Shown here in pieces: positions 10,432 to 19,319 of a stretch of 64,000 nucleotides of DNA (within the stretch, counting starts at the first letter, position 1; every line of letters begins with the position of its first letter). A program made the translations under genes and the position numbers. Source of the DNA: Advenella mandrilli (lineage in GTDB: Bacteria > Pseudomonadota > Gammaproteobacteria > Burkholderiales > Burkholderiaceae_B); the NCBI RefSeq assembly GCF_016595155.1, contig NZ_JAENGP010000003.1, positions 186,001 through 250,000 of the forward strand, read 5' to 3'. A model generated the notes under the pieces. The model saw only the letters and a list, made by a program, of their open reading frames with translations. It was not told the DNA's origin and made no database searches.

Positions 10432-10460
10432 AAACCCCGGGTTACGGGGTTTTCTTTTGT
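10432..10460 (+). terminator. intrinsic terminator after the bioB/DMT operon
   Basis: The stem aaaccccg (10432-10439) pairs with cggggttt (10445-10452) around a five-base loop and is followed by a T-rich tail. The convergent MFS gene ends inside it: its stop codon is at 10442-10444, so the terminator also encodes that protein's last residues. Confidence 0.8.
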
Positions 10461-11965
10461 TCGGGATCAGCCTGTTGCGCCTCACTATCAATCATGAGGC
10501 CTGTTTCTGCGGCAACACCTTCTTCAGCAAGCTCCCCCGCCAGCGTTTCTTCCAGTTCTGTCTCTTGTTGCTGCCCATCTGCCTCAAGCGGTTCCACCTG
10601 ATTTATTTTTTCCCGCTCCTCCTGTTCCAGCCGTTCCTGTTCCAGCCGTTCCTGCTCCAGCCGTTCTTCCTCTTCATCGGCTTTAAGTTGCTCAATCACC
10701 TCTTCCATTTTCGCTTCATCAGCGGAAATATCAATGCTAAGGTCAACGCGCGGGTCCAACTCCAGGATGGCCGGAGCAGGCTGAATATCGACGGGCATGG
10801 GCACAAAAGGCTCTTGCTGCACTCGGTATTTACCGGATACTTTTTGACGACTAATAAACAGTGTCAAGACAAACGCACAAGCGGATGTAAAAATGTAAAA
10901 CATCCCCGCCCCCGCCATATCCATCAATTTCCCGGCAACGATTGGCCCCAGACCTGCCCCTACCCCATAAACCATCAGCAAGACACCACTTAAGCCCACC
11001 CGCAAGCCAGGCTCTACATGATCATTGGCAAAAGCGGTAGCCAGTGGATAAATGGTAAATTGCAAAACCCCCACAATAGCCACCAACAGCAGCATCAAGG
11101 GAAATGAAACTTCCCAATATCCATACAAAGGAATCGTAACCAGCGTTAGCAAGAAAACATTAATGCCAATCAGTTTGACCCGATCAATCCGGTCAGACAG
11201 CCAACCTATTGGCCACTGGAACAGCACACCAGCCATCACACAAACAGACAGGAACACGGCAATCTGGTTGGTATCCAAGCCCAGTTTAATGCCATATACC
11301 GGCGCCAGACTGTAAAAAGTACCGGTAATACACCCCGCCATGAACAGAATAAACATGGACATGGGCACCAACCGGATAAATACCTGCAACTTAATGGGTG
11401 CCTGCGAATGAATAACCGGGTGAACCCGGCGTGTCATGGCGACAGGAATCAGGCAAAGGGCTGTTGCAATGGCAACCACAACAAGCGGAGTATGGTCCAA
11501 TGAAGGAAAAAGTGAAATTGAAGCCTGCCCCAACACCAACCCAAAACTGGACATAATCATGTAAAAAGAGAAGATACTGCCGCGCGTTGTCGAGTCAGAC
11601 TGCTCGTTCAGCCAGCTTTCAAGAATCATGTACTGTGTAACCATGGCCATACCCACCACAACCCGAAAAAGCAGCCACAATGTAATATTTGACACAATGG
11701 TTTGCATTAAAACCATAATAGCCACAATGGCTGCGGCAATGGCATAAGCCCGGATATGCCCCACATAAACAATCAGCTTGTTACCGGTACGCGCCCCCAG
11801 GACCAGCCCCGTATAATAGGCCGCCATCAGAAGGCCAACCCAGACCTCACTGACATTGTTCTGCGTCAGAAATAGCGCGATGTACGTGTTGAACAAACCC
11901 GTACCCAGGGACAGGAAAAGAATTGCAGTGTAAAGCGACAAAAAGGACAAAAACAGTGAAATCAT
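10442..11965 (-). CDS. MFS transporter (YcaD-like) with long charged C-terminal tail
   Basis: About 507 residues: twelve predicted membrane helices over residues 1-380, then a hydrophilic tail of about 115 residues. The membrane part resembles YcaD-type MFS proteins (for example GARTGNKLIVYVGHIRAYA and FQWPIGWLSDRIDR in the loops). The tail is acidic, contains three ERLEQ repeats and should form a long charged helix in the cytoplasm. The chosen ATG (11965) has AGGTG about eight bases upstream; an in-frame ATG at 11998 would add eleven residues but would lie within the terminator of the upstream peroxiredoxin gene. Substrate unknown. Confidence 0.85.
   Translation of the reverse strand: MISLFLSFLSLYTAILFLSLGTGLFNTYIALFLTQNNVSEVWVGLLMAAYYTGLVLGARTGNKLIVYVGHIRAYAIAAAIVAIMVLMQTIVSNITLWLLFRVVVGMAMVTQYMILESWLNEQSDSTTRGSIFSFYMIMSSFGLVLGQASISLFPSLDHTPLVVVAIATALCLIPVAMTRRVHPVIHSQAPIKLQVFIRLVPMSMFILFMAGCITGTFYSLAPVYGIKLGLDTNQIAVFLSVCVMAGVLFQWPIGWLSDRIDRVKLIGINVFLLTLVTIPLYGYWEVSFPLMLLLVAIVGVLQFTIYPLATAFANDHVEPGLRVGLSGVLLMVYGVGAGLGPIVAGKLMDMAGAGMFYIFTSACAFVLTLFISRQKVSGKYRVQQEPFVPMPVDIQPAPAILELDPRVDLSIDISADEAKMEEVIEQLKADEEEERLEQERLEQERLEQEEREKINQVEPLEADGQQQETELEETLAGELAEEGVAAETGLMIDSEAQQADPEQKKTP
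10621..10665. repeat. three tandem 15-bp repeats inside the MFS gene
   Basis: The unit cctgttccagccgtt occurs three times head to tail (third copy with one change). On the minus strand it encodes ERLEQ three times in the cytoplasmic tail. In-frame repeats like this can change length by slippage. Confidence 0.85.
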
Positions 11966-11992
11966 ACCCAAACACCTGCAATTCACAATCCA

Positions 11993-12027
11993 GAACAAGA
12001 AAAGGCCCCCAGCATTGCAGGGACCTT
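11993..12027 (-). terminator. intrinsic terminator after the peroxiredoxin gene
   Basis: On the minus strand aaggtccc (12027-12020) pairs with gggggcctt (12010-12002), followed by ttcttgtt. It separates the peroxiredoxin gene from the downstream MFS gene. Confidence 0.65.
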
Positions 12028-12043
12028 GTAAAAAATAAAGAAA

Positions 12044-12550
12044 CTAACCTAACTGGGACAGCAATGTCTTCGCATCACTCACTTCATAGGCTCCACCCTC
12101 TTCAAGATTAAGAAGAGTAACCACACCATCGTCCAGGACGGCAGAGTAGCGGCGTGAACGTACACCCAGGCCTTTGGAAACCAGATCTAGTTCAAGCCCC
12201 ATGGCTTTAGCCCATGTTGCCGAGCCGTCGGCAAACATGCGTACTTTACCTTGCACATTCTGCTCGCGACCCCATGCCCCCATGACAAATGCGTCATTAA
12301 CCGCCACACACCAGATTTCATCAATCCCCTTGGCCTTGAGCTGACTTTCCAGCTCTATATAACCAGGTAAATGCTGGGCAGAGCAGGTGGGCGTAAAAGC
12401 ACCGGGTACGGCAAACAGGGCAACTTTCTTGCCTTTGAGCAGATCAGATACTTTAAAGGCATTAGGCCCCAAAGAACACCCTTCGGAAGCGGTTTCAATA
12501 AATTCTGTTAATGTACCGTCTGGCACTTTATCGCCAATTTTAATCGTCAT
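12044..12550 (-). CDS. peroxiredoxin, Prx5 type
   Basis: A 168-residue thioredoxin-fold peroxidase. The peroxidatic motif PGAFTPTCSAQHLPGY has its Cys near residue 56 and is typical of the Prx5/AhpE-TSA group (type II peroxiredoxins) that reduce peroxides with glutaredoxin or thioredoxin. No fused glutaredoxin domain is present. Length matches the family. The gene stands alone, with its own terminator, and is followed by the MFS gene on the same strand. Confidence 0.9.
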   Translation of the reverse strand: MTIKIGDKVPDGTLTEFIETASEGCSLGPNAFKVSDLLKGKKVALFAVPGAFTPTCSAQHLPGYIELESQLKAKGIDEIWCVAVNDAFVMGAWGREQNVQGKVRMFADGSATWAKAMGLELDLVSKGLGVRSRRYSAVLDDGVVTLLNLEEGGAYEVSDAKTLLSQLG

Positions 12551-12629
12551 GACTTCTCCTTGAAATTAACCTGCATGAAAGGAAAGTGTATCACTACACG
12601 CCTTTAAAAAAAACAAATGTTCCAGGAAG

Positions 12630-12666
12630 CAAAAACCGCCTTGCTCCGGTTTACGGAATAAGGCGG
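12630..12666 (-). terminator. intrinsic terminator after the Usp gene
   Basis: On the minus strand ccgcctt (12666-12660) pairs with aaggcgg (12642-12636), with an inner small stem, followed by TTTTTGCTT. It lies about 45 bp after the Usp stop. Confidence 0.8.
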
Positions 12667-12708
12667 CTGTTTACACCAAGTTATGGCGATAAAAAAACCG
12701 TTTAAGAA

Positions 12709-13170
12709 CTAGCTGCTTTCCTTGACTCGATAGACCAGCACCGAGGTATGGGCCAAAGACAAGACCTTCACGGTAACACTGCCCAGCAACAGACGCGACA
12801 AACCGCTGCGACCATGACTGGCAATATAGATAAGATCACAATTATGTTCTTTGGCGGCTTCTACGATGCCATCAGCCACACTGTAATTGGAGGTAACCAC
12901 AGAGCTGGCCTTGACGCCTGCCGTTTCGGCCCGCTCAAGAACGGGCTTCAGGTACTCGTGTGCTTCTTTTTTCGCTGCCTCTTCGTAATCACCATCGGAA
13001 ATAGCATATGAAGCAGCCATGCCATCAAAACCGATGAGTGTTGAAAAGGGTTGGGTGACATTAATGGTGAGAATTTCTGCGCCAATTTGCCGGGCAAAAC
13101 AAATGCCAGAATTAGCGGCTTGTGCGGAAATTTCAGAACCATCAATAGGCAGCAATATTTTTTTATACAT
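12709..13170 (-). CDS. universal stress protein, UspA family
   Basis: A 153-residue Usp domain protein. It begins MYKKILLPIDGSE, contains LIYIASHGRSGLSRLLLGSVTVKVL near residues 112-137 with the G2xG9xGS/T-type ATP-binding pattern (GRSGLSRLLLGSV), and ends with the usual VLVYR strand. Such cytoplasmic proteins accumulate under stress; those with this motif bind ATP. It lies 18 bp downstream of the TIGR01244-family gene and is probably co-transcribed with it. Confidence 0.92.
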   Translation of the reverse strand: MYKKILLPIDGSEISAQAANSGICFARQIGAEILTINVTQPFSTLIGFDGMAASYAISDGDYEEAAKKEAHEYLKPVLERAETAGVKASSVVTSNYSVADGIVEAAKEHNCDLIYIASHGRSGLSRLLLGSVTVKVLSLAHTSVLVYRVKESS

Positions 13171-13188
13171 GAAGTGGTCTCCTTTGGA

Positions 13189-13533
13189 CTAGGGGGTTTG
13201 TTTGGCGGCATTGTACAAATGCGTACAACGGGTTCCGCTACGACAAAAAGCAAGAATGGGCGCTGGTAAAGTTTCCAGGTATTCGTGGAACTGGTTTACA
13301 TTTTCCTGCGTCATGGCGCCACTTACCACAGGCTGGTACACCACCGTCAGGCCAGCGTCTTGCCCGGCCTTAATGATATCGGCTGAAAGAGGCTGGGTGT
13401 CTCCACCTTCCAAGTCTGGACGATTGATAATAACACTATTGAAACCGGCGGCCTTGACAGCTGCCATATCACTGGCGCTTAATTGAGGCGCGACGGCAAC
13501 GGTATCACTTAATGGTGTAAAAGGTGTAGACAT
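13189..13533 (-). CDS. TIGR01244/DUF442 family protein (phosphatase-like sulfur transferase)
   Basis: A 114-residue protein with the dual-specificity-phosphatase-like fold of the DUF442/Blh N-terminal family. The signature loop AFCRSGTRC near residues 96-104 contains the CX5R phosphatase motif. In related loci this domain accompanies sulfide or persulfide metabolism, but no such gene is adjacent. The usual HCRSGTRS has Phe in place of His before the Cys. It is followed by the Usp gene with an 18 bp gap. A short perfect 8-bp hairpin (13566-13573/13580-13587) lies upstream. Confidence 0.8.
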   Translation of the reverse strand: MSTPFTPLSDTVAVAPQLSASDMAAVKAAGFNSVIINRPDLEGGDTQPLSADIIKAGQDAGLTVVYQPVVSGAMTQENVNQFHEYLETLPAPILAFCRSGTRCTHLYNAAKQTP

Positions 13534-13676
13534 GAATTCCTCTTGAATAAACTATATCAGGGGGCATAAAGGGATCGTACCCTTTATCCTTTTCGGTTAT
13601 ATGATTTTATGCTAGTTTATTTGATTGTAAACAATTATTTTCCAATTAACACCCTGGGCAATCATGCAAACCAATA

Positions 13677-14381
13677 CTAGGCAAGCTCACGCCATAAACA
13701 GGTTTTTCCAGCGGCTTTATCCAGCGCATCCAAATATTCCTGGTGCGCCTGCAATTCTGGGTCGGAAGGCCGGATAACTGGCAATACCAGCGTATCCAGC
13801 GCCAGTCTGTTTGCCGATGTCTTTTGAGTATCCTGTTCTCCGGCCTCTTCCATTAGCAAGCCAAACTGGCCTCGCGTCATGGCCAGCCAAACTTCGGCCA
13901 ACAGCTCGGCGTCCAGCAAGGCGCCGTGCAATATACGATGCTTGTTGGAAATATCAAAACGCTCACACAAAATATCCAGGTTATTGCGCTTGCCGGGAAA
14001 CCGCTCCCGCGCCATGGCCAGGGTATCGGTAATAAGACCGGCGATACTATTGACGGTGGGCATGCCTACCCGGGCAAACTCGGCATTCAGGAATTTAGTA
14101 TCGAAAGCGGCATTATGAATGATAATTTCCGCCCCTTCCAGATAGGCTGCAATGCGTTGCGCTTCATCGCTGAAGCGGCCGTGCTGCGATAAAAATTCGG
14201 TTGTCAGGCCATGGACTGCCAATGCCTCGGGAGCACTGTCCCGGTCGGGGTTGAAATAAAGATGCAGGTTATTCCCGGTTAATTCCCGGTTGATGACCTC
14301 TACGCACCCCAGTTCAACAACCCGGTCGCCCTGATCAGGATCAAGACCGGTGGTTTCGGTATCAAGAATAATCTGACGCAT
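13677..14381 (-). CDS. dnaQ: DNA polymerase III epsilon subunit (3'-5' proofreading exonuclease)
   Basis: A 234-residue DEDDh exonuclease, the proofreading subunit of replicative DNA polymerase III. Exo I is DTETTGLD near residues 7-14, Exo II lies in NAAFDTKFLNAEF near 100, and Exo III is HGALLDAELLAEVW near 160 with the catalytic His and Asp. The start is the ATG at 14381 giving MRQIILDTETTG; the open frame continues upstream but only through fabI antiparallel coding. It follows fabI with a 22 bp gap, an arrangement different from the rnhA-dnaQ pairing of enterics; rnhA is 4 kb away here. Confidence 0.95.
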   Translation of the reverse strand: MRQIILDTETTGLDPDQGDRVVELGCVEVINRELTGNNLHLYFNPDRDSAPEALAVHGLTTEFLSQHGRFSDEAQRIAAYLEGAEIIIHNAAFDTKFLNAEFARVGMPTVNSIAGLITDTLAMARERFPGKRNNLDILCERFDISNKHRILHGALLDAELLAEVWLAMTRGQFGLLMEEAGEQDTQKTSANRLALDTLVLPVIRPSDPELQAHQEYLDALDKAAGKTCLWRELA

Positions 14382-14403
14382 TATATTTACAACCCCTAAA
14401 AAT

Positions 14404-15186
14404 TTAAGCCATACCAGGAACAACCGCCGAGAAGCCGGCATCAACATGCACCACCTGGCCGGTAATACCTGCTGCCAGGTCTGACAACAGGAATGCTGCG
14501 GTATTACCCACGTCTTCAATGGTCACGTTACGACGCAATGGCGCGTGTTTTTCAACGAAGTTCAGGATGACCGAGAAGTCTTTGATGCCACTGGCTGCCA
14601 ATGTCTTGATGGGACCGGCGGAAATCGCATTGGAACGGATGCCCTGTTCGCCCAGCGCGCTGGCCAGATAACGGACACTGGCTTCCAATGAGGCTTTTGC
14701 CAGACCCATGGTATTGTAATTGGGGATGGATTTTTCTGCCCCCAGGTACGTCATGGTTAGCAAAGAACCCTGACGAGCCTGCAACAGGGGCAAGGCCGCC
14801 CTTGCCATCGCCGGAAAACTGTAAGCCGAAATATCATGGGCAATACGGAAATTTTCACGGGTAACGCCTTCCAGGAAATTACCGGCAATCGCTTCCCGGG
14901 GAGCAAATCCAATTGAGTGCACAAGGCCGTCAAGACCGTCCCAATGTGTTGCCAGCTCGGCAAATGCAGCGTCAATATTTTCATCAGAAGCAACGTCACA
15001 GGGAATCACGATATTGCTGCCAAAATCTGCAGCAAACTCTGTGACACGGTCTTTGAAACGGTCTCCGGCATAGGTGAACGCCAATTCGGCACCTTGTTGA
15101 TGACAGGCTCGCGCAATGCCATAAGCAATAGAGCGATTGGAAATGACGCCTGTGACCAGGACTCTTTTATTTGCAAGAAAACCCAT
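14404..15186 (-). CDS. fabI: enoyl-[acyl-carrier-protein] reductase (NADH)
   Basis: A 260-residue short-chain dehydrogenase-type FabI that catalyses the last reduction step of fatty-acid elongation. The cofactor motif is [13 protein letters not shown] near residues 13-25. The catalytic Tyr-x6-Lys is YNTMGLAK near 156-163, and HSIGFAP near 90 is a family signature. Length is standard. It is transcribed toward dnaQ, with the mltD terminator upstream separating it from mltD. Confidence 0.96.
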   Translation of the reverse strand: MGFLANKRVLVTGVISNRSIAYGIARACHQQGAELAFTYAGDRFKDRVTEFAADFGSNIVIPCDVASDENIDAAFAELATHWDGLDGLVHSIGFAPREAIAGNFLEGVTRENFRIAHDISAYSFPAMARAALPLLQARQGSLLTMTYLGAEKSIPNYNTMGLAKASLEASVRYLASALGEQGIRSNAISAGPIKTLAASGIKDFSVILNFVEKHAPLRRNVTIEDVGNTAAFLLSDLAAGITGQVVHVDAGFSAVVPGMA

Positions 15187-15221
15187 TGTTTCTTATCCTA
15201 TTTTGCAAAACGGAATTATTA

Positions 15222-15259
15222 TAAAAAAATTGCGTAACCTAAAAGTATTACGCAATTTT
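15222..15259 (-). terminator. intrinsic terminator after mltD
   Basis: A perfect 12-bp stem, aaaattgcgtaa (15226-15237) with ttacgcaatttt (15248-15259). On the minus strand it is followed by TTTATA. It lies 30 bp after the mltD stop and just upstream of fabI. Confidence 0.85.
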
Positions 15260-15289
15260 CATCTTGAAAATTTACCGGTTCAGTCTAGC

Positions 15290-16951
15290 CTAGCCTCGGC
15301 TTCCTGCCCCGGGAATACGTAGTGACGCACCTGGTTTCAGTGCTGCGCTACCCATGTTATTTAACGCTTTCAAATCTTGAACCGACGTATTATAACGTTT
15401 TGCCAAAGAGTAAAGGGTATCTCCCTTGACCACTTTGTGAACCGATACCTTTTTCTTTGCGACTTTTGGAGCCGGTTTGTTTAAAGAGGCAGTGCGCACG
15501 GCTGGCTTGCCAGTGGTTTTGGCGACAACGGCCACAGCTGGACGTTTATAGACCGCCGGCCGTGACACGGCAGAAGGAATGGCCGCACTTGAAGCCGCTA
15601 CCGGCACAGCACGCACACCTGCGGTTAATGCAGGATTATTGCCGCTTGAATAAATGATATCAGCCAAAGGATCAACCGTTACTGCTGAAGCAGAGGCCAT
15701 CGCAGGTCTGCTATTAGCTGCCGGTGAAGGGGCCGGTGCAGTAACCTGGGCAGGTACCGTTGGAGACATGGCGGATGCCCGGATTACATTGGCATTGCTG
15801 GCCAACATGGCGGGCGATGCTGTATTAATGGCGGGTGCCATGATATCGTCAGGCGTAATACCCGCTGGCGCGCCCGAGTTGCGTGGCACCATTAGGGTTC
15901 TGGAAGACAGCGCAACCGACTGCTTTGCGCCATAACCATTAAGCGACTTCAGCTTGGCCAGGGAAATGCCATATTTGTCGGCAATGCCGGCCAGGGACTC
16001 GCCTGGAGCCGGTGTATAACCCTCCCATGCCGAGAGCGCCCCTTTGTGACTTTTAAGATTCCGCTTGTAAGCGGTTACTTTATGTTTAGGCAACAAAATT
16101 TGCGGGCTGTGCTCCCCAAGCAATACACTTCGCTGGAACGACGGATTCAGCTCACGAAACTCCTCAACAGAAATCTCAGCCAGACGGGCCGCAATGTCTA
16201 TATCAATATCCCGGGTGTTATTAATTTTTTCGAAATAGGGCTGGTCGGGCACATGCGGTAATTTAATACCGTAGCGGTCAGGGTTTCTGATGATGTTTTC
16301 AATGGCCTGCAATTTAGGTACATAATCGCGAGTTTCCTTAGGCATTCTAAGGGACAGGTAATCGGTACCCAAACCTGAATTGGCATTACGGTCACGCGCC
16401 CGTTTAACCGACCCCTCTCCCCAATTATAGGAGGCCAGTGCCAAATGCCAGTCATTATCCTGAAAACCGTGCAGATAAGACAGGTAGTTAAGCGCGGCAT
16501 GGGTGGACTGAACCGGATCCCGTCTTTGGTCTTTCCACCAATCTTGCGTTAAGTTGTAATGCGTTCCCGTGCTTGGAATGAATTGCCACAGGCCAGCCGC
16601 TTTTGCGCTGGAAACCGCTTTCGCATTATAGGCACTTTCAACAAATGGCAATAAAGCCAGTTCTGTTGGCATATTACGTCTTTCAAGTTCTTGGGTAATA
16701 TAGTGAATATACTTGCTTGAGCGCTGTGCCATTATTTGTACAGAAGCGGGGCGGGCCGCATAGTAATTGGTCCAGTATTCAACCCTGTCGTCTTGCAGGT
16801 TAGGCATTGTGAACCCTTTACGGATTCGTTCCCAGACATCTTTTTGCGGGCCGACTGATGATGACGAGTAGTTTTTGGAAGAATTGCCGGAGGATGCACA
16901 CCCGGTCAAAACAACAACTGAGGCTACAACGGCAAGCTTAATTAATTTCAT
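15290..16951 (-). CDS. mltD: membrane-bound lytic murein transglycosylase D, lipoprotein with LysM domains
   Basis: About 553 residues. The start at 16951 gives a lipoprotein signal (MKLIKLAVVASVVVLTGC, lipid Cys at 18) and has AGGAT at a good distance. A lytic transglycosylase domain follows (residues about 85-200) with the catalytic Glu in LLPFVESAYNAKAVSSAKA and the downstream GLWQFIPSTG. A LysM-like peptidoglycan-binding repeat is near 310-360, then a long Ala/Pro/Val-rich linker, and a C-terminal LysM (HKVVKGDTLYSLAKRYNTS) near 505-550. It cleaves murein from the outer membrane. It lies eight bases after gloB, as in the enteric gloB-mltD neighbourhood. Confidence 0.95.
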   Translation of the reverse strand: MKLIKLAVVASVVVLTGCASSGNSSKNYSSSSVGPQKDVWERIRKGFTMPNLQDDRVEYWTNYYAARPASVQIMAQRSSKYIHYITQELERRNMPTELALLPFVESAYNAKAVSSAKAAGLWQFIPSTGTHYNLTQDWWKDQRRDPVQSTHAALNYLSYLHGFQDNDWHLALASYNWGEGSVKRARDRNANSGLGTDYLSLRMPKETRDYVPKLQAIENIIRNPDRYGIKLPHVPDQPYFEKINNTRDIDIDIAARLAEISVEEFRELNPSFQRSVLLGEHSPQILLPKHKVTAYKRNLKSHKGALSAWEGYTPAPGESLAGIADKYGISLAKLKSLNGYGAKQSVALSSRTLMVPRNSGAPAGITPDDIMAPAINTASPAMLASNANVIRASAMSPTVPAQVTAPAPSPAANSRPAMASASAVTVDPLADIIYSSGNNPALTAGVRAVPVAASSAAIPSAVSRPAVYKRPAVAVVAKTTGKPAVRTASLNKPAPKVAKKKVSVHKVVKGDTLYSLAKRYNTSVQDLKALNNMGSAALKPGASLRIPGAGSRG

Positions 16952-16959
16952 GAGTATCC

Positions 16960-17748
16960 TTAGAATGAATTCTTCCAATCACGCAACACGGCAAAGACCT
17001 CGTGGGGCGCATTCAAGCTACGCCCGGCCCTGGCCTGTGCGGCATTAATTACTGATTTTTGATCAACCCGCATAAACGGATTGGTCTTGAGTTCGTGACC
17101 CACCGTGGTGGGAACGGTTGGTTTTTGCTGGCTCCTGATTAACCGTGCTTCTTGTGACCACTGTTGCAAATCAGGATTCCCCTCCTCTACGGCAAGTGCC
17201 CATTGAATATTACCCAAGGTATACTCATGAGCACAAAACACCAGCGTATTTTGAGGCAATTTCTTAAATTTATCAATACTTTGGTTCATTTGCGTAGAAT
17301 TTCCTTCAAATATCCTTCCGCAACCGGTGGCAAACAGGGTGTCACCACAAAACAGGACAGGCTCATTCGGGTTGATGAACCCGAAATAGGCAATATGCCC
17401 TAATGTATGGCCGGGTACGTCAAGGACGGAAAGCGTCCAGGAAAACCCTTCGATGCCAACAATATCGCCTTCTTGCAGGGGGACATCGCAAAAAGGAATG
17501 GATTCTGTGGCAGGACCATATACTTTGGCCTGGGTGTGTTCGCGCAAACCGGCAATGCCCCCTACATGATCGGCATGATGATGGGTAACCAGGATAGCCT
17601 GCAAATTCAGGTTTTGTTCTTGAAGCACCTTAAGCACCGGCTCGGCCTGGCCGGGATCAATGACCACGGCATTGTTACCCTGCACGATTATCCAGATATA
17701 ATTATCATTAAAGGCACTGATGGGCAGAATTTTACTGGTCATATCCAA
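16960..17748 (-). CDS. gloB: hydroxyacylglutathione hydrolase (glyoxalase II)
   Basis: A 262-residue metallo-beta-lactamase-fold enzyme that hydrolyses S-lactoylglutathione. The binuclear metal motif THHHADHVGG is near residues 55-64, with further ligands in GHTLGHIAYF, GDTLFATGCGRIFEG and FCAHEYTLGN. The C-terminal substrate domain (KTNPFMRVD) is present. The ATG could also be at 17742 (MTSKILPI). It is divergent from a methyltransferase gene, which starts 45 bp away; the pair plus rnhA reproduces the conserved gloB/yafS/rnhA synteny. Confidence 0.96.
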   Translation of the reverse strand: MDMTSKILPISAFNDNYIWIIVQGNNAVVIDPGQAEPVLKVLQEQNLNLQAILVTHHHADHVGGIAGLREHTQAKVYGPATESIPFCDVPLQEGDIVGIEGFSWTLSVLDVPGHTLGHIAYFGFINPNEPVLFCGDTLFATGCGRIFEGNSTQMNQSIDKFKKLPQNTLVFCAHEYTLGNIQWALAVEEGNPDLQQWSQEARLIRSQQKPTVPTTVGHELKTNPFMRVDQKSVINAAQARAGRSLNAPHEVFAVLRDWKNSF

Positions 17749-17793
17749 TACTTAAACGTTTCAAGAAATATTTACACTTACCCCGAGGCAGGC

Positions 17794-18585
17794 GTGACGC
17801 AAACCAATTCGCAGATTTTAAACCTTACGCAGTGGCTGAACTCTGATCCTGGTCAAACGGTTATCAGTTGGGAAACTGAAAAGCTGGATCAAATCGTGGC
17901 CAACGCATTTGGCTTCAATGCATTGCAAATTGGCTTGCCAGCATGGGATTTACTACGAAACAACCGGATCAGGTCAAAGGTGATTTTAACGGATGAATCA
18001 GAAAAAAATGTAACATCGACCGATCAGCCAAAAATCATTCATGGCCGCCTTGACCAGCTTCCCTTTCCCAGTTGCAGCCTGGATCTGGTTATCCTTCCGC
18101 ATATTCTTGAATGTTCACAAGACCCCCACCAAATTTTGCGGGAAGTAGAGCGGGTGCTGGTTTACGAAGGCAGAGTGGTCATTAGCGGCTTCAACCCCAG
18201 GAGCTTGTGGGGCCTTCGCAATGGCATGCCATTCCTTAATCCCTGGGTGCCAATTTCCAACCGCAACATGGTCTCGGTGCGTCGCCTGAAAGACTGGTTC
18301 AAATTATTATCCCTTGACATCGACCGAGGCCATTTCGGCTGTTATACTCCAGCCTGCAAAACTGAAAAATGGCTTAACCGCTGGGATTTCATGAACCAGG
18401 CCGGAGACCGTTGGTGGCCTGTGGCCGGAGGCGTTTACTTGCTTTCCGCCAAGAAACGGGCGCGCGGCATGCACCTTGTTGGGCAGTTGCCAAAAAGAAA
18501 ACGCAGGAGAAGTCTGGCAAACAGACGTCCTGCCATTACCAGTCAAAGAGATATCACTCAATTATTCAATACTGAACATGGATAA
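17794..18585 (+). CDS. SAM-dependent methyltransferase, YafS-like
   Basis: About 263 residues with a GTG start preceded by GAGGCAG. The open frame continues upstream to 17407, but that part is antisense to gloB. A class I methyltransferase fold is suggested by [20 protein letters not shown] near residues 85-104, followed by [22 protein letters not shown]; the first glycine-rich SAM loop is degenerate. Position between gloB (divergent) and rnhA (8-bp overlap) matches YafS of enterics, whose substrate is unknown. The C-terminus is highly basic ([12 protein letters not shown]), which might contact nucleic acid. Confidence 0.8.
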   Translation: MTQTNSQILNLTQWLNSDPGQTVISWETEKLDQIVANAFGFNALQIGLPAWDLLRNNRIRSKVILTDESEKNVTSTDQPKIIHGRLDQLPFPSCSLDLVILPHILECSQDPHQILREVERVLVYEGRVVISGFNPRSLWGLRNGMPFLNPWVPISNRNMVSVRRLKDWFKLLSLDIDRGHFGCYTPACKTEKWLNRWDFMNQAGDRWWPVAGGVYLLSAKKRARGMHLVGQLPKRKRRRSLANRRPAITSQRDITQLFNTEHG

Positions 18586-19030
18586 AAAACTAGTCGAAAT
18601 ATGGACTGACGGCGCCTGCAAGGGCAACCCCGGCATTGGTGGCTGGGGCGTGTTGCTTAAACAGGGTCCTCATGAAAAAACACTGTGCGGTGGAGAAACC
18701 GAAACCACCAATAACCGGATGGAAATGACCGCCGTCATCCAGGCCCTTAATGCCCTGAAACGTCCCTGTAAAGTCCTGCTTCACATTGATTCCCAGTATG
18801 TGCAAAAAGGCATTACCGAATGGATGGATGGCTGGATAAAACGAAACTGGAAAACCGCCGATAAAAAACCGGTTAAAAACATGGATTTATGGCTGGAACT
18901 GAATGAACAGGTGGCAAAACATGACATTACCTGGAAATGGGTCAAAGGTCATTCGGGCGACCCCGGCAATGAACGCGCCGACCAGTTGGCCAATGAAGGG
19001 GTTCTAATGGCAAAAAAAATCACTCCGTAG
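18578..19030 (+). CDS. rnhA: ribonuclease HI
   Basis: A 150-residue RNase HI that degrades RNA in RNA-DNA hybrids. All four catalytic acids are visible: Asp in [12 protein letters not shown] (near residue 11), Glu in NNRMEMTAV, Asp in HIDSQYV and Asp in [11 protein letters not shown]. The basic handle loop ([14 protein letters not shown]) is present. The ATG overlaps the methyltransferase stop by eight bases (ATGGATAA). The stop codon lies in the loop of a hairpin that serves as terminator for the opposite-strand lipoprotein gene. Confidence 0.97.
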   Translation: MDKKLVEIWTDGACKGNPGIGGWGVLLKQGPHEKTLCGGETETTNNRMEMTAVIQALNALKRPCKVLLHIDSQYVQKGITEWMDGWIKRNWKTADKKPVKNMDLWLELNEQVAKHDITWKWVKGHSGDPGNERADQLANEGVLMAKKITP

Positions 19031-19038
19031 AGTGATTT
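19012..19038 (-). terminator. terminator for the small lipoprotein gene, embedded in the 3' end of rnhA
   Basis: A perfect 9-bp stem: aaatcactc (19017-19025) and gagtgattt (19030-19038), loop cgta. Read on the minus strand the hairpin is followed by a run of eight T. It therefore ends transcription of the gene at 19054-19269 while its DNA codes for the last residues of RNase HI on the plus strand. Confidence 0.8.
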
Positions 19039-19053
19039 GGACTGGAGGCGGGC

Positions 19054-19269
19054 TTAATCCAGACAACCCATGCGCCGGGCACGCTCACGCTCGGAATCCG
19101 AACGAACATTATCATTGGCACGTGACAGGAAGTTACTGGTTCCGGGAATACCAGGCTGCTGGACAATCCGGGACTGGACCTGGGCACATTCGGCCGCTTT
19201 ACTGTCGTCAACCGGACCATTGGCACAGGCGGCCAATAACAGGCATGGAAGAAGAATAATTTTTTTCAT
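19054..19269 (-). CDS. small hypothetical lipoprotein
   Basis: 71 residues. The N-terminus is a lipoprotein signal: MKKIILLPCLLLAAC with lipobox LAAC and lipid Cys at 15. The mature part (about 56 residues) is polar, with a second Cys near residue 28 and a third near 69 in the MGCLD end, which could form a disulfide. Probably anchored in the outer membrane, facing the periplasm. I do not recognise a family. It lies 50 bp downstream of another small lipoprotein gene on the same strand. Confidence 0.7.
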   Translation of the reverse strand: MKKIILLPCLLLAACANGPVDDSKAAECAQVQSRIVQQPGIPGTSNFLSRANDNVRSDSERERARRMGCLD

Positions 19270-19319
19270 TACTTAACCTTAAAAGGCAAATGGATTATTT
19301 AATCCGGATTTCTATATAT

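Noticed and set aside
14382-14519. N-terminal extension of dnaQ
   Set aside because: These codons lie within fabI on the same strand in another frame; MRQIILDTETTG is the standard start.
17407-17793. N-terminal extension of the YafS-like methyltransferase gene
   Set aside because: The extension is antisense to gloB and unrelated to methyltransferases; the GTG at 17794 gives a normal length.
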